Made by a program: the position numbers and the translations under genes
The notes under the pieces: generated by a model
Told to the model about the DNA's origin: nothing
Database searches by the model: none
What the model saw: the letters and a program-made list of their open reading frames with translations, nothing else
In this document: positions 33,323 through 42,394 of the stretch, in pieces
How positions within the stretch are numbered: position 1 is the first letter of the stretch
Layout: every line of letters begins with the position of its first letter
Assembly: GCF_000332995.1 (NCBI RefSeq)
Contig: NZ_BANS01000027.1
Span: 38,259 to 102,258, forward strand
Direction of reading: 5' to 3'
DNA length: 64,000 nt
Source of the DNA: Gordonia amicalis NBRC 100051 = JCM 11271
GTDB taxonomy: Bacteria; Actinomycetota; Actinomycetes; Mycobacteriales; Mycobacteriaceae

Positions 33323-34021
33323 TCAGTCGCCCTGGTACTGGCCGCCGACGGTGTTGCGCACCACGATCGGGGTCCCGCGCGGGACGTTGTCGTAAACCCA
33401 CTTGCCGTACTCGGTCGTGACGTTGATGCAGCCGTGGCTCACATTGCTGTTGCCCTGCTGTGCGACCGACCACGGTGCGGCATGGATGAAGATGCCGTCC
33501 CAGGACATGCGGGTCGCGTACTCGACGTAGGTGCGGTAGCCCTCGGCGGAGTCGACCGGCACGCCGTACGTGGACGAGTCCATGTACATGTCGCGGTACT
33601 TCTCCTTGGTGTGGTAGACGCCGTTCGGGGTGGGGTGTTTGTCCGAACCCATCGAGATCGGCATCTTCTTCACGACCTCGCCGTTCTTCCACCAGGTGAT
33701 GGTGTGGGTCTTGTCGTCGGCGAGTGCGATGTAGCCGGTCGGGGTCTTCACGTTCGGGATCGCCGGGTCGGCCGGCTTCTCCGGAGTGGTGCTGCTCGAC
33801 GGCGGTTCCGGAGCCTTCGGGGCGCTCGGTGCCGGCGGAGTGGGCAGACCGGGGATCGCCGGGATCTCCACCGGGGGCAGACCCGGGATCACGGTGACTG
33901 GTGCAGCGTTCGCGACGCCGGGGAGGGCGAGAGCCATGGCGAGGACGCCGACGGCGATCCCGGTGAGGCGTCGAGTCGAGCGTCGACGAGACCGCGTGAT
34001 CGGCACTGTATTGGTCTGCAC
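33323..34021 (-). CDS. Secreted L,D-transpeptidase (YkuD domain)
   Basis: 232 residues from GTG 34021, which has GAAGG 8 nt upstream. The signal peptide has a basic start (RSRRRSTRR), a hydrophobic core near 20-36 and an Ala-Asn-Ala cleavage site near 39. A Pro-rich linker (about 45-90) precedes the YkuD domain. The catalytic set is H180 and SHGCIN, with Cys198 the nucleophile. Such enzymes form 3-3 cross-links in peptidoglycan outside the membrane, important in Mycobacteriales cell walls. This compact form lacks the Ig-like domains of LdtMt2. An upstream ATG at 34057 is the alternative start. Confidence 0.9.
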   Translation of the reverse strand: MQTNTVPITRSRRRSTRRLTGIAVGVLAMALALPGVANAAPVTVIPGLPPVEIPAIPGLPTPPAPSAPKAPEPPSSSTTPEKPADPAIPNVKTPTGYIALADDKTHTITWWKNGEVVKKMPISMGSDKHPTPNGVYHTKEKYRDMYMDSSTYGVPVDSAEGYRTYVEYATRMSWDGIFIHAAPWSVAQQGNSNVSHGCINVTTEYGKWVYDNVPRGTPIVVRNTVGGQYQGD

Positions 34022-34312
34022 TAGTCGTACCTTCGGTTCGATGAATGTCTCGCGCATAACATCTGAAAGCGCGAATCCATCGTTACACAACCGTTGTCGG
34101 GCGGCCAAAGAATGCCGACGCCGCACGGGTGCCGCGATCGCAAACAGTGGGTGCGGGCTGGCAATAACCCGTGGTGAGCGCATCGACCGTGCTGCGTGTG
34201 ACGGTCGTCACAAATCGGCGGCAGGTTGAACCGATCATCTCGACGACCTACATCATCGTCCCTGTCGCGATGGTGTCAACCCGATCGCTTGTCCCAGAGC
34301 GGCGTCGGAGGG

Positions 34313-34498
34313 TCAGGCGGGTTGCGTGTGCTCGGTGCGCAGGTGGCGGACCGGCTCGGTACATGCCTCGTCGCGACAGACGAGCATGACGTCGACCCGG
34401 CTGACGCCGGTCTCGGATTCGGTGATGTCCCTGCGTAGATACAGCGGCGCCCCGCAGGTCGGACACTTTCGCTGGGTTTTGGTGTGTGAAGAGGACAT
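34313..34498 (-). CDS. Small zinc-ribbon-like protein
   Basis: 61 residues with CPTCG near the N-terminus and CRDEAC in the second half, four cysteines that could bind one zinc. There is a ribosome-site-like purine run before ATG 34498. Small proteins of this type are common in actinobacteria and have no assigned function. It lies alone, facing away from the secreted protein gene. Codon use and the intact Cys pairs argue that it is real. Confidence 0.6.
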   Translation of the reverse strand: MSSSHTKTQRKCPTCGAPLYLRRDITESETGVSRVDVMLVCRDEACTEPVRHLRTEHTQPA

Positions 34499-34696
34499 GG
34501 CCCCACCTTACGCGGAATGTGTCGTGGGTCACAGCCTGGTTTCAGGTTCGCGAACGTTGCCCGATCTCGCGGCCCGGGGGAGCAACGTATATGACGGCAC
34601 TCGGGAAGGACGGGGCGCGTGAACGGGGGAGGCACGCAGGTCGGGAGACATTTCCGCGCGGAGGGGGGTGCTGAGCTTCGATGAGAGATCAGACCC

Positions 34697-34987
34697 ATGA
34701 ACCGAGCTTTGATGGGGTCGACCGTCACTCTTGCTGCCTTCGCCGGCGTCCTCGTCATGGGCGCCGGATATGCAGGAGCGGAAGACAAGCCCTGCCAGAT
34801 GTACATCGAGAACGGTCAGTACGCGCCGTGTCCTCCGCCGGTCATTTCGACGGGCCCCGGTGACGATTCGCCGGATTCGAACCCTGAGGTGGAACGATCC
34901 CGTCCGCAGGACTACGAGTACCCGTGGGACTACTACCGTCCGTACCCGTATTGGTACGAATGGGAGTTTCACGACTACCAGTACTGA
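34697..34987 (+). CDS. Small secreted tyrosine- and proline-rich protein
   Basis: 96 residues. The signal peptide (about 1-28) has a hydrophobic core TLAAFAGVLVMGAGYAG and an Ala-rich cleavage site. The mature part has two Cys (CQMYIENGQYAPC), an acidic Pro-rich stretch and a striking C-terminus of Tyr, Trp and Pro (EYPWDYYRPYPYWYEW). It has no family that I recognise. The Tyr-rich end could be surface-binding or a cross-linking site. ATG 34697 is preceded by a weak GAGA ribosome site. Confidence 0.65.
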   Translation: MNRALMGSTVTLAAFAGVLVMGAGYAGAEDKPCQMYIENGQYAPCPPPVISTGPGDDSPDSNPEVERSRPQDYEYPWDYYRPYPYWYEWEFHDYQY

Positions 34988-35079
34988 ACGCACCCGACGG
35001 ATCGGCGAGTGCACGCTGACTCAGGCGGTCGGCGTGCACTCTCGTCGAGGCCGCCGGAGCCGGCGTGGGCTCGTTGTGG

Positions 35080-35150
35080 AGCGGGTGACGGGAATCGAAC
35101 CCGCGTAGCTAGTTTGGAAGACTAGGGCTCTACCATTGAGCTACACCCGC
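35080..35150 (-). tRNA. tRNA-Gly (anticodon TCC)
   Basis: The minus strand gives a complete cloverleaf: acceptor GCGGGTG pairs with CACCCGC, D-loop AGCTCAATGGTAGAGC, anticodon loop CTTCCAA, and T-arm GGGTTCGATTCCC. The T discriminator base is at 35080. CCA is not encoded. Confidence 0.93.
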
Positions 35151-35346
35151 GTGCTCGCGATCACCGGTAACCCGGTACGCCGCGTGCGATGAGTGAGTGT
35201 ACCTGGCGGCGCGCCGGATCTGGAAATCGGGGTGGGCGTCGGTGCGGTGGGCACCCGTTGGTCGTGGCGCTGGAGGCGCCCCGTACTATCTTCTGTTGGC
35301 CCTGATGCGCGGTCGGCCATGAGGCCTACACCGCGACCACGGACCG

Positions 35347-35423
<77 letters not shown>

Positions 35424-35505
35424 GTCGATGTGACCGCGTAGGTCGCGGCGGCACAACCGCCGAACCGAACTTTCATCACCACCGCAGATATAAGGAGCAC
35501 CAGGC

Positions 35506-36870
35506 GTGAAGAGCACTGTCGAGCAACTCACCCCGACCCGAGTGAAGCTCAACGTCGAGGTCCCGTTCGAGGAGCTGTCCGCAGACTTCGACCGGGCATA
35601 CCGGTCGTTGGCCCAGCAGATCCGGATTCCCGGCTTCCGTCCGGGCAAGGCGCCCGCCAAGCTGATCGAGGCCCGCGTCGGTCGCGACTCGATCCTGGCG
35701 CAGGTCGTCAACGACGCCATCCCTGCGAAGTACTCGGAGGCCGTCGCCGAGACCGAGACCAAGGCCATCGGCCAGCCGGAGATCGATCTGTCGGAGCTGA
35801 AGTACGGCGAGTCCGTCACCTTCAGCGCCGAGGTCGACGTACGCCCGGAGATCACCCTGCCCGACTACTCGACCCTCTCGGTCGAGGTCGACGCCATCGA
35901 GATCGACGACGCCGCCGTCGACGAGCAGCTCGAGGGCCTGCGCGCCCGCTTCGGCACCCTCAAGGGTGTCGAGCGCGGCATCGAGAACGGTGACTTCGTC
36001 TCGATCGATCTCGAGGCCACCGTCGACGGCGAGGCTGTCGAGGAGGCGACCACCGAGGGGCTTTCTCACGAGGTCGGCTCCGGTCAGCTCATCGACGGAC
36101 TCGACGACGCCCTCATCGGTCTGAAGGCCGGCGAGAGCAAGGAATTCACCACCAAGCTCGTCGCCGGCGACCACGCCGGTGAGGAGGCTTTGGTGAAGGT
36201 CACCGTGCAGTCGGTCAAGGAGCGCGAGCTCCCCGAGGTCGACGACGAGTTCGCCCAGATGGCCAGCGAGTTCGACACCGTCGAGGAGCTGCGTGCGAGC
36301 CTGGCGGAGCGCGTCGAGCAGTCGGCGAAGCTCGAGCAGGCCAACAAGATCCGCGACGCCGTGCTCGAGAAGCTGATCGAGACCGTCGAGGTCCCGTTGC
36401 CGGAGAAGGTCGTCGAGGAAGAGATCGAGGGCCAGCAGCACCAGATCGTCCACGCTCTCGGCCATGACGACGAGCAGGTCGCGAAGTTCCTCGAGGCGCA
36501 GGGCAAGACCCGCGAGGAGTGGGACGCCGAGGCCCGCGAGGAGGCCGAGAAGTCGGTCAAGCAGCAGCTGCTCCTCGACGCGATCGCCGACCAGCAGGAG
36601 ACCGAGGTCAGCCAGGACGAGCTGACCCAGCAGATCATCTTCACCGCGCAGCGCTACGGCATGCAGCCGCAGGAGTTCATCCAGCAGCTGACGCAGGCCA
36701 ACCAGGTGGGCGCGGTCTACGCCGACGTCCGTCGCGGCAAGTCGCTGGCGGGCATCGTCGGCGAGTTCACCGTCACCGACAGCAAGGGCGCGACCGTCGA
36801 CACCTCCGAGTTCTTCGGGGGCAAGGACGAGGACGGCGATTCGGACGAAGCCGCCGACACCGACAACTGA
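35506..36870 (+). CDS. tig: Trigger factor, ribosome-associated chaperone and prolyl isomerase
   Basis: 454 residues from GTG 35506. The N-terminal ribosome-binding domain has the GFRPGKAP signature. The FKBP-type prolyl isomerase domain lies near 160-240 (GDFVSIDLEATVDG), followed by the helical C-terminal chaperone arms and an acidic tail (EDGDSDEAADTDN). It binds nascent chains at the ribosome exit near protein L23. An AAGGAG ribosome site lies 9 nt upstream. In this order, clpP1, clpP2 and clpX follow, the classic protein quality-control set. Confidence 0.96.
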   Translation: MKSTVEQLTPTRVKLNVEVPFEELSADFDRAYRSLAQQIRIPGFRPGKAPAKLIEARVGRDSILAQVVNDAIPAKYSEAVAETETKAIGQPEIDLSELKYGESVTFSAEVDVRPEITLPDYSTLSVEVDAIEIDDAAVDEQLEGLRARFGTLKGVERGIENGDFVSIDLEATVDGEAVEEATTEGLSHEVGSGQLIDGLDDALIGLKAGESKEFTTKLVAGDHAGEEALVKVTVQSVKERELPEVDDEFAQMASEFDTVEELRASLAERVEQSAKLEQANKIRDAVLEKLIETVEVPLPEKVVEEEIEGQQHQIVHALGHDDEQVAKFLEAQGKTREEWDAEAREEAEKSVKQQLLLDAIADQQETEVSQDELTQQIIFTAQRYGMQPQEFIQQLTQANQVGAVYADVRRGKSLAGIVGEFTVTDSKGATVDTSEFFGGKDEDGDSDEAADTDN

Positions 36871-36897
36871 GTCGGCCGGAGCCTCCACTCCCACCAC

Positions 36898-36933
36898 CGA
36901 TCGCCGGTCCCCGTTCGCGGGGGCCGGCGATCG
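36898..36933 (+). terminator. Terminator of tig
   Basis: A 16-bp GC-rich stem with one G-T pair (arms 36898-36913 and 36918-36933) and a TTCG loop, 27 bases after the tig stop. Confidence 0.8.
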
Positions 36934-36982
36934 TCGTCGAATCCGTCGAACTGCATTCGCCATTCATTGTGATGGCCCGTTC

Positions 36983-36996
36983 TGCTCTCAGCGAAT
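36983..36996. promoter_or_regulatory. Possible ClgR-type site upstream of clpP1
   Basis: The stretch tgctctcagcgaat resembles the actinobacterial ClgR consensus CGCYNANRGCGWWS with three mismatches, two of them in the CGCYNANRGCG core. ClgR activates clp genes in relatives. Only a candidate. Confidence 0.3.
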
Positions 36997-37129
36997 AGAC
37001 GTGTCCTCGGGAGTGCCGGGGGGTGTGGATTGGTTAGTGTCGGTGAGGACGTCATCAGACAGATCGGAACGTGTGCGACGCCCGAGACGGCGCGCACAGG
37101 TCATGACAACAAGGCAAAGGTAGGAACCC

Positions 37130-37729
37130 GTGAGTGAGCCGACCATCCACACACCCTCGATGAGTTCGGGTGTGGCTGGGTTGAACCTGACCGATTCGGT
37201 GTTCGAGCGTCTGCTGCGCGAACGCATCATCTTCCTGGGCACCCAGGTGGACGACGACATCGCCAACCGGCTGTGCGCGCAGATCCTGCTGCTCGCCGCC
37301 GAGGACCCGACCAAGGACATCCACCTCTACATCAACTCGCCCGGTGGCTCGGTCACCGCGGGCATGGCCATCTTCGACACCATGCAGCTCGCCGAGTGCG
37401 ACGTCGCCACCTACGCGATGGGCATGGCGGCATCGATGGGGCAGTTCCTCCTCGCGGCCGGCGCCAAGGGCAAGCGCCACGCCCTGCCCCACGCGCGGAT
37501 CATGATGCACCAGCCGTCGGCCGGTATCGGTGGTACCGCCGCCGACATCGCCATCCAGGCCGAGCAGTTCGCGCTCACCAAGAAGGAGATGAACCGGCTC
37601 AACGCCGAGTTCAGTGGTCAGCCGCTCGAGAAGATCGAGGCCGACGCGGATCGCGACAAGTGGTTCACCGCCGAGGAGGCCAAAGAGTACGGCTTCGTCG
37701 ACAAGGTGATCTCGCGTCCGGGGCAGTGA
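37130..37729 (+). CDS. clpP1: ATP-dependent Clp protease proteolytic subunit 1
   Basis: 199 residues starting at GTG 37130 with an AGGTAGGA ribosome site. The catalytic Ser102 is in GMAASMGQ and His127 in MMHQP; the Asp lies in the DADRD segment near 172-176. INSPGG is the oxyanion region. Mycobacteriales need two ClpP types forming a mixed tetradecamer, and the next gene is the second. With ClpX or ClpC it degrades tagged and misfolded proteins. The N-terminal residues ([13 protein letters not shown]) would be a propeptide removed on assembly. Confidence 0.95.
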   Translation: MSEPTIHTPSMSSGVAGLNLTDSVFERLLRERIIFLGTQVDDDIANRLCAQILLLAAEDPTKDIHLYINSPGGSVTAGMAIFDTMQLAECDVATYAMGMAASMGQFLLAAGAKGKRHALPHARIMMHQPSAGIGGTAADIAIQAEQFALTKKEMNRLNAEFSGQPLEKIEADADRDKWFTAEEAKEYGFVDKVISRPGQ

Positions 37730-37784
37730 TCCGGCCCCGAGCATCCAGCCACCTCCGAGCCACACCTACTCATTGGAGCAACAG

Positions 37785-38483
37785 ATGACCAACTCCCTTT
37801 CCCTGGACGGCATGCCCGCCGAGGTCGCCGCCGGAATCCCCGCGTCGGCGTTGGCGCTCAAGAACATCGAGGCGCGCTACATCCTGCCGCAGTTCATCGA
37901 GCACACCCCGAACGGTCAGCGTCAGTACGACCCCTACGCCAAGCTGTTCGAGGAGCGCATCGTCTTCGTCGGCACCCCGATCGACCAGGTCGTGTCCAAC
38001 GACGTGATGGCCCAGCTGCTCGTCCTCGAGTCGCAGGACCCCGATCGCGACATCACGATGTACATCAACTCGCCCGGCGGCAGCGTGCCCGACATGCTCG
38101 CCATCTACGACACGATGCAGTACGTCCACTGCGACATCGTGACGGTGTGCCTGGGTGAGGCCGCCTCGGCCGCGGCGATCCTGCTCGCGGGTGGCACCCC
38201 GGGCAAGCGCGCCGCGCTGCCCAACGCGACCGTCCTGATCCACCAGCCGCGCACCGGCGGCGCCTACCAGGGCCAGGTCTCCGACCTCGAGATCCAGGCC
38301 GCCGAGATCGAGCGCATCCGCGACCGGCTCGACGAGATCCTGGCCGGCCACACCGGGCAGGACAAGGAGAAGATCCGCAAGGACACCGACCGCGACAACA
38401 TCCTGACCGCCGCGGCGGCCAAGGAATACGGAATCATCGACGAGGTCTTCGAATACCGCAAGAAGTCGATGAAGAAGTCCTAG
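37785..38483 (+). CDS. clpP2: ATP-dependent Clp protease proteolytic subunit 2
   Basis: 232 residues from ATG 37785, with a TTGGAGC ribosome site. The catalytic Ser is in LGEAASAAA, the His in LIHQP and the Asp in DTDRD. Compared with ClpP1 it has a longer propeptide region and a charged tail (YRKKSMKKS). It forms the second ring type of the ClpP1P2 protease, and it is the one that docks ClpX in mycobacteria. It starts 55 bases after clpP1 and is co-transcribed. Confidence 0.95.
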   Translation: MTNSLSLDGMPAEVAAGIPASALALKNIEARYILPQFIEHTPNGQRQYDPYAKLFEERIVFVGTPIDQVVSNDVMAQLLVLESQDPDRDITMYINSPGGSVPDMLAIYDTMQYVHCDIVTVCLGEAASAAAILLAGGTPGKRAALPNATVLIHQPRTGGAYQGQVSDLEIQAAEIERIRDRLDEILAGHTGQDKEKIRKDTDRDNILTAAAAKEYGIIDEVFEYRKKSMKKS

Positions 38484-38679
38484 CGGCAACGCAACCAGCA
38501 CAGGAGTCGCGGGATTTTCTGTCGCGACATTTGGCCTTATCGGTCGAAGTTCGAGCGGTGCGCGGGTACCGTCGGGTTACTGGGCATTCGGATGTCGTTC
38601 AGATGACCCGTGCCCGGCTGCGTGCGACGCGACGGACCATGACGACAGTCCGGCAACGAGGAAGTAGGTACTACGCGAG

Positions 38680-39960
38680 ATGGCACGAATCGGAGACGGC
38701 GGCGACCTGCTGAAGTGCTCTTTCTGCGGGAAGAGTCAGAAGCAGGTGAAGAAGCTCATCGCCGGTCCCGGCGTGTACATCTGCGATGAGTGCATCGACC
38801 TCTGCAACGAGATCATCGAGGAGGAGCTCGCCGAGAACGGCGACGTGAAACTCGACGAACTCCCGAAGCCCGCGGAGATCCGCGACTTCCTCGAGAAGTA
38901 CGTCATCGGTCAGGACACCGCCAAGCGCACGCTCGCGGTGGCCGTCTACAACCACTACAAGCGCATCCAGGCGGGGGAGAAGAAGGACTCCCGCACGGGT
39001 GAGACCGTCGAGCTGATGAAGTCGAACATCCTGATGCTCGGCCCGACCGGATGTGGCAAGACGTACCTCGCGCAGACACTGGCCAAGATGCTGAACGTGC
39101 CGTTCGCCATCGCCGACGCGACCGCCCTCACCGAGGCCGGTTATGTCGGTGAGGATGTCGAGAACATCCTGCTGAAGCTGATCCAGGCCGCCGACTACGA
39201 CGTCAAGCGCGCCGAGACCGGCATCATCTACATCGACGAGGTCGACAAGATCGCCCGCAAGAGCGAGAACCCGTCGATCACCCGCGATGTGTCCGGCGAG
39301 GGCGTTCAGCAGGCTCTGCTGAAGATCCTCGAGGGCACTCAGGCGTCGGTGCCGCCCCAGGGTGGGCGCAAGCATCCCCATCAGGAGTTCATCCAGATCG
39401 ACACAACCAACGTGTTGTTCATCGTCGCGGGTGCGTTCGCGGGTCTCGAGAAGATCGTGTCCGAGCGAATCGGCAAGCGGGGCTTGGGCTTCGGCAACGA
39501 CGTGGCGAGCAAGGACGACGTCGACACGACCGATCAGTTCGCCGACGTCATGCCCGAGGACCTGATCAAGTTCGGTCTGATCCCGGAGTTCATCGGCCGT
39601 CTGCCGGTCGTCGCGTCGGTGACCAACCTCGACAAGGCCTCGCTGGTGAGCATCCTGTCGGAGCCGAAGAACGCACTGGTGAAGCAGTACACCCGACTGT
39701 TCGAGATGGACAACGTCGAACTCGAGTTCACGCAGGACGCTCTCGAGGCCGTCGCCGACCAGGCGATCCATCGGGGCACCGGTGCTCGTGGTCTGCGCGC
39801 CATCATGGAAGAGGTGCTGCTCCCGGTGATGTACGACATCCCGAGCCGCGACGACGTCGAGAAGGTCGTCGTCACCGGTGAGACGGTGCGCGACAACGTG
39901 TTGCCGACGATCGTGCCGCGCAAGGCGTCGAGCGACGAGCGTCGCGACAAGAGCGCCTGA
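38680..39960 (+). CDS. clpX: Clp protease ATP-binding unfoldase
   Basis: 426 residues. The N-terminal zinc-binding domain has Cys 13, 16, 35 and 38 (CSFCG ... CDEC). The AAA+ core has Walker A GPTGCGKT (121-128) and Walker [10 protein letters not shown]; the sensor 2 region [10 protein letters not shown] and the RGLGFG-type loop for ClpP docking are present. It unfolds substrates and feeds them to ClpP1P2. A 196-base gap separates it from clpP2, so it may have its own promoter. ATG 38680 has AAGTAGG upstream. Confidence 0.96.
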   Translation: MARIGDGGDLLKCSFCGKSQKQVKKLIAGPGVYICDECIDLCNEIIEEELAENGDVKLDELPKPAEIRDFLEKYVIGQDTAKRTLAVAVYNHYKRIQAGEKKDSRTGETVELMKSNILMLGPTGCGKTYLAQTLAKMLNVPFAIADATALTEAGYVGEDVENILLKLIQAADYDVKRAETGIIYIDEVDKIARKSENPSITRDVSGEGVQQALLKILEGTQASVPPQGGRKHPHQEFIQIDTTNVLFIVAGAFAGLEKIVSERIGKRGLGFGNDVASKDDVDTTDQFADVMPEDLIKFGLIPEFIGRLPVVASVTNLDKASLVSILSEPKNALVKQYTRLFEMDNVELEFTQDALEAVADQAIHRGTGARGLRAIMEEVLLPVMYDIPSRDDVEKVVVTGETVRDNVLPTIVPRKASSDERRDKSA

Positions 39961-39984
39961 CGCACAGGCTTCGTCGAAGACGAC

Positions 39985-40014
39985 AATCCCCGCCCGGTGG
40001 CCCGGGCGGGGATT
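39985..40014 (+). terminator. Terminator of clpX
   Basis: A perfect 13-bp stem (39985-39997 and 40002-40014) with a 4-nt loop, 25 bases after the clpX stop and followed by cttcgtcg. Confidence 0.82.
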
Positions 40015-40079
40015 CTTCGTCGTGGGGCATGATGACCATCTCGCCTCGCCGCGGTGACGGATCACGCACACTGGGAGCT

Positions 40080-40727
40080 GTGACTCAAGACACGGGATCA
40101 GACGGTTCGAAACTCGCGGCGATCGTGCTGGCCGGCGGGCGCTCACGGCGGATGGGCAGCGACAAGGCGGCATTGGACTGGGAAGGCGAGCCGATGCTCG
40201 CCCGCGTCGTGCGGGTCGTCGCGCAGCGGTGCGACCCGGTGCTGGTGGTGGCCGGCGAGACGTCCGCGGCCTTCCGCAGCATCGACGACATCCGCGACCG
40301 CGCCGCCCCTGGCATCGACCGGTCCAAGGTGCACTGGGTGACCGACGAACAGGAGGGGACCGGCCCTCTGGGTGGCCTGGTCGCGGGCCTGGCCAAGGCC
40401 GCCGCGGCAGGCGCCGACCTCGCCTTCGTGTGCGCCACCGACATGCCGCTCATCGCCCCCGAACTCATCGACGAACTACGGCGGGGGCTGACCGGCTCGA
40501 CCCAGGCGGTGATCGCCCGCGACGCACAGCGCGACCATCCGATGGCCGGGATCTACCGGACCGACGCGGGCCCGGTGATCGCCGATCTCGTGGCCGGCGG
40601 CGAACGCCGGATGCTCGGTGCGATCGACGCCCTCAACGCCCATCGGGTGGGCGTCTCCGACGCCGACTGGCTCGTGAACGTGAACGCGCCGGAGGACGTG
40701 CACCGGCTGCGTGTGTCGACGAGTTGA
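40080..40727 (+). CDS. mobA: Molybdenum cofactor guanylyltransferase
   Basis: 215 residues. The nucleotide-binding signature LAGGRSRRMGSDKA lies near the N-terminus. CATDMPLI has the metal-binding Asp of the GT-A-like fold. HPMAGIYR and VNVNAPED complete the MobA pattern. It transfers GMP from GTP to molybdopterin to make the dinucleotide cofactor. I choose GTG 40080; a CACACT element 7 nt before it would fit a leaderless transcript. The ATGs at 40029/40032 would add a basic stretch not typical for the family. In M. tuberculosis mobA also follows clpX. Confidence 0.9.
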   Translation: MTQDTGSDGSKLAAIVLAGGRSRRMGSDKAALDWEGEPMLARVVRVVAQRCDPVLVVAGETSAAFRSIDDIRDRAAPGIDRSKVHWVTDEQEGTGPLGGLVAGLAKAAAAGADLAFVCATDMPLIAPELIDELRRGLTGSTQAVIARDAQRDHPMAGIYRTDAGPVIADLVAGGERRMLGAIDALNAHRVGVSDADWLVNVNAPEDVHRLRVSTS

Positions 40728-40753
40728 CGGCGTGGCCGAGTCCGATCGAGGAC

Positions 40754-41398
40754 TCAGTCGTGGGTGGTCGTCCCCGACCCGGTCGTGGCGTATCGGGCGA
40801 CGGTGGTGCGGACGGCCTCGTCGACCACCTCTGCGACGCGTTCGGCGCTGACCTCCCATCCAGGAACCAGGAGTGTCGGCCAGAAGACGTAATTGGAGAT
40901 CATCCCCAGGAACTGGGTGGCTGCGAGCTCCACGTCCTCGACCCGTACCGTTCCCGCCTCGTGTTCGGCCAGGAGGTAGGTGCGCACGGACTCGAAGTAG
41001 GGCATCTTTCCGTGCGCGAACTGCGCGTCGGCCAACTCGGGGAACCGCGGGAGCTCGGAGATGACGATCCGGAACAGGTCGGTCATCCGCGGACGGCGCA
41101 GCAGTTCGGCGTAACGGCGACCGATGGTGCTCAGCCCGTCGATGATGTCGCCCGCCGGGGGAGTGTCCTCCTCGCTGGCGGTCGACCAGGATTCGGTCAC
41201 CATGGCGTCGAACAGGGCGGCCTTGCTCGGGAACTGTTTGAACAGCGTGGCCCGTGAGACGCCTGAGCGTTCCGCGATTCGCGCCAGCGACGTTCGGTCG
41301 TAGCCCAGCTCGAGGAACAGCGCGTTCGCGGCCGTCAGGATCAGCGCGCGCTTCTCCTGTGCGATGCGCTGGTGATAGGTCGTCCCGGCTCCGGTCAT
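40754..41398 (-). CDS. TetR family transcriptional regulator
   Basis: 214 residues with an N-terminal TetR head (KRALILTAANALFLELGYD, then RIAERSGVSRATLFKQFPSK) and a C-terminal ligand domain of the AefR-like kind (ISELPRFPELA). It is divergent from a frameshifted SDR gene. The 141 bases between the starts contain two nearly identical palindromes, ideal operators for this protein, so it probably represses both itself and the SDR. The inducer is unknown. The ATG at 41398 is the first in the frame. Confidence 0.88.
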   Translation of the reverse strand: MTGAGTTYHQRIAQEKRALILTAANALFLELGYDRTSLARIAERSGVSRATLFKQFPSKAALFDAMVTESWSTASEEDTPPAGDIIDGLSTIGRRYAELLRRPRMTDLFRIVISELPRFPELADAQFAHGKMPYFESVRTYLLAEHEAGTVRVEDVELAATQFLGMISNYVFWPTLLVPGWEVSAERVAEVVDEAVRTTVARYATTGSGTTTHD

Positions 41399-41413
41399 GA
41401 TCAGAGCATATGA

Positions 41414-41433
41414 GGTGAGTGGCTTGACTCACC
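41414..41433. promoter_or_regulatory. Palindromic operator 1 for the divergent TetR/SDR pair
   Basis: The sequence ggtgagtggcttgactcacc: 7-bp arms ggtgagt and actcacc are perfect, around a 6-bp spacer. It starts 16 bases upstream of the TetR ATG. The same arms occur in operator 2. Confidence 0.72.
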
Positions 41434-41455
41434 ATTCACACGGGCCTAGCGTCAA

Positions 41456-41477
41456 TGGTGAGTTAGTCAACTCACCA
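41456..41477. promoter_or_regulatory. Palindromic operator 2 for the divergent TetR/SDR pair
   Basis: Arms tggtgagtt (41456-41464) and aactcacca (41469-41477) are a perfect 9-bp inverted repeat around agtc. It shares the ggtgagt/actcacc core with operator 1, centre to centre about 43 bases apart, and lies 63 bases before the SDR start. Confidence 0.75.
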
Positions 41478-41539
41478 TCGACCGCGGACCGTCATCGCCG
41501 ATGTCCCCGGTCGCCGCCCAGTGACCGGAGGAACCTCAG

Positions 41540-42318
41540 ATGCGCCGATTCGACGACCAGACCGTGCTCGTGACCGGTGGGACCGGTGGACAGGGAGCGA
41601 GCCATGTACGCGCTTTTCACGCGGAGGGGGCGAACGTGGTGATCGGCGCGCGCGACGCCGAGCGCGGCGCGGCTCTCGCCGACGAGCTCGGGGCCAGGGC
41701 CTGCGCGATCCCCCTCGACGTCACAGACGAGAGCTCGTGGTCGAGCGCCCTTCAGGCCGCCGAGAACGCGTTCGGCGGCCTGAACGTGCTCGTCAACAAC
41801 GCGGGCGTCCAGAACCCGCCTGCGTTGCTCGAGGACACGGACGAGGCCACGTGGTCGCGCATTCTCGGCACCAACTTGACCGGGACCTTCTTGGGCATCA
41901 GGGCCGCCGTACCGGCGCTGCGCCGCGCGGGAGGTGGAGCGATCGTCAACATCGGCTCGACAATGGGACTGGGCGGCACTGCGCTCTACGCGCCATACGT
42001 CGCCGGCAAGTGGGCCGTTCGTGGTCTCACCCGAACGGCAGCGCTCGAGCTCGGCCGCGACCGTATCCGCGTGAACGCCATCCACCCCGGCGTGATCGCG
42101 ACGTCATTCATCCGAGAGCCGGCAGCCGGTGCCACGGCGGCGATCGCCGATTCCTACTCACCTGAGCCGTTCGCCTCCCGCGACTCGGCGAACCGACCGA
42201 CGTGACCCGGCTTCTCCTGTTCCTCACGTCGTCAGACGCGTCGTTCATCACGGGATCGGAGTACGTCATCGACGGCGGACTTCTCCTCGGGCCGGCCCTT
42301 CCGGCCGAGACCGCATGA
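41540..42318 (+). pseudogene. Short-chain dehydrogenase gene with a frameshift near its 3' end
   Basis: From ATG 41540 the SDR reads normally: TGGTGGQGASHV cofactor loop, VNNAGVQNPP, the catalytic Ser in NIGSTMGLGG and the Tyr-Lys pair in YVAGKWA. At 42179-42182 a CGCG replaces an expected CG. The frame then drifts to a stop at 42205, while the correct continuation (RLGEPTDVTRLLLFLTSSDA, then SFITGSEYVIDGGLLLG) runs in another frame to TGA 42316. Removing two bases restores a protein of about 258 residues. The C-terminal substrate and dimer segment would be lost. It is divergent from the TetR gene, with two shared operators. The frameshift may be real or a base-calling error. Confidence 0.8.
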
Positions 42319-42381
42319 ACCGACGCGCCGCTGCCGGGTACTGACGTGAGGTCCGGGGCGAGGTCACACCCGGCGGAAACA

Positions 42382-42387
42382 TAGAAT
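42382..42387 (+). promoter_or_regulatory. -10 element of a leaderless valS transcript
   Basis: TAGAAT lies 7 bases before GTG 42395. The overlapping ATG at 42386 is inside this element and has no ribosome site. Confidence 0.55.
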
Positions 42388-42394
42388 GGCGGCC

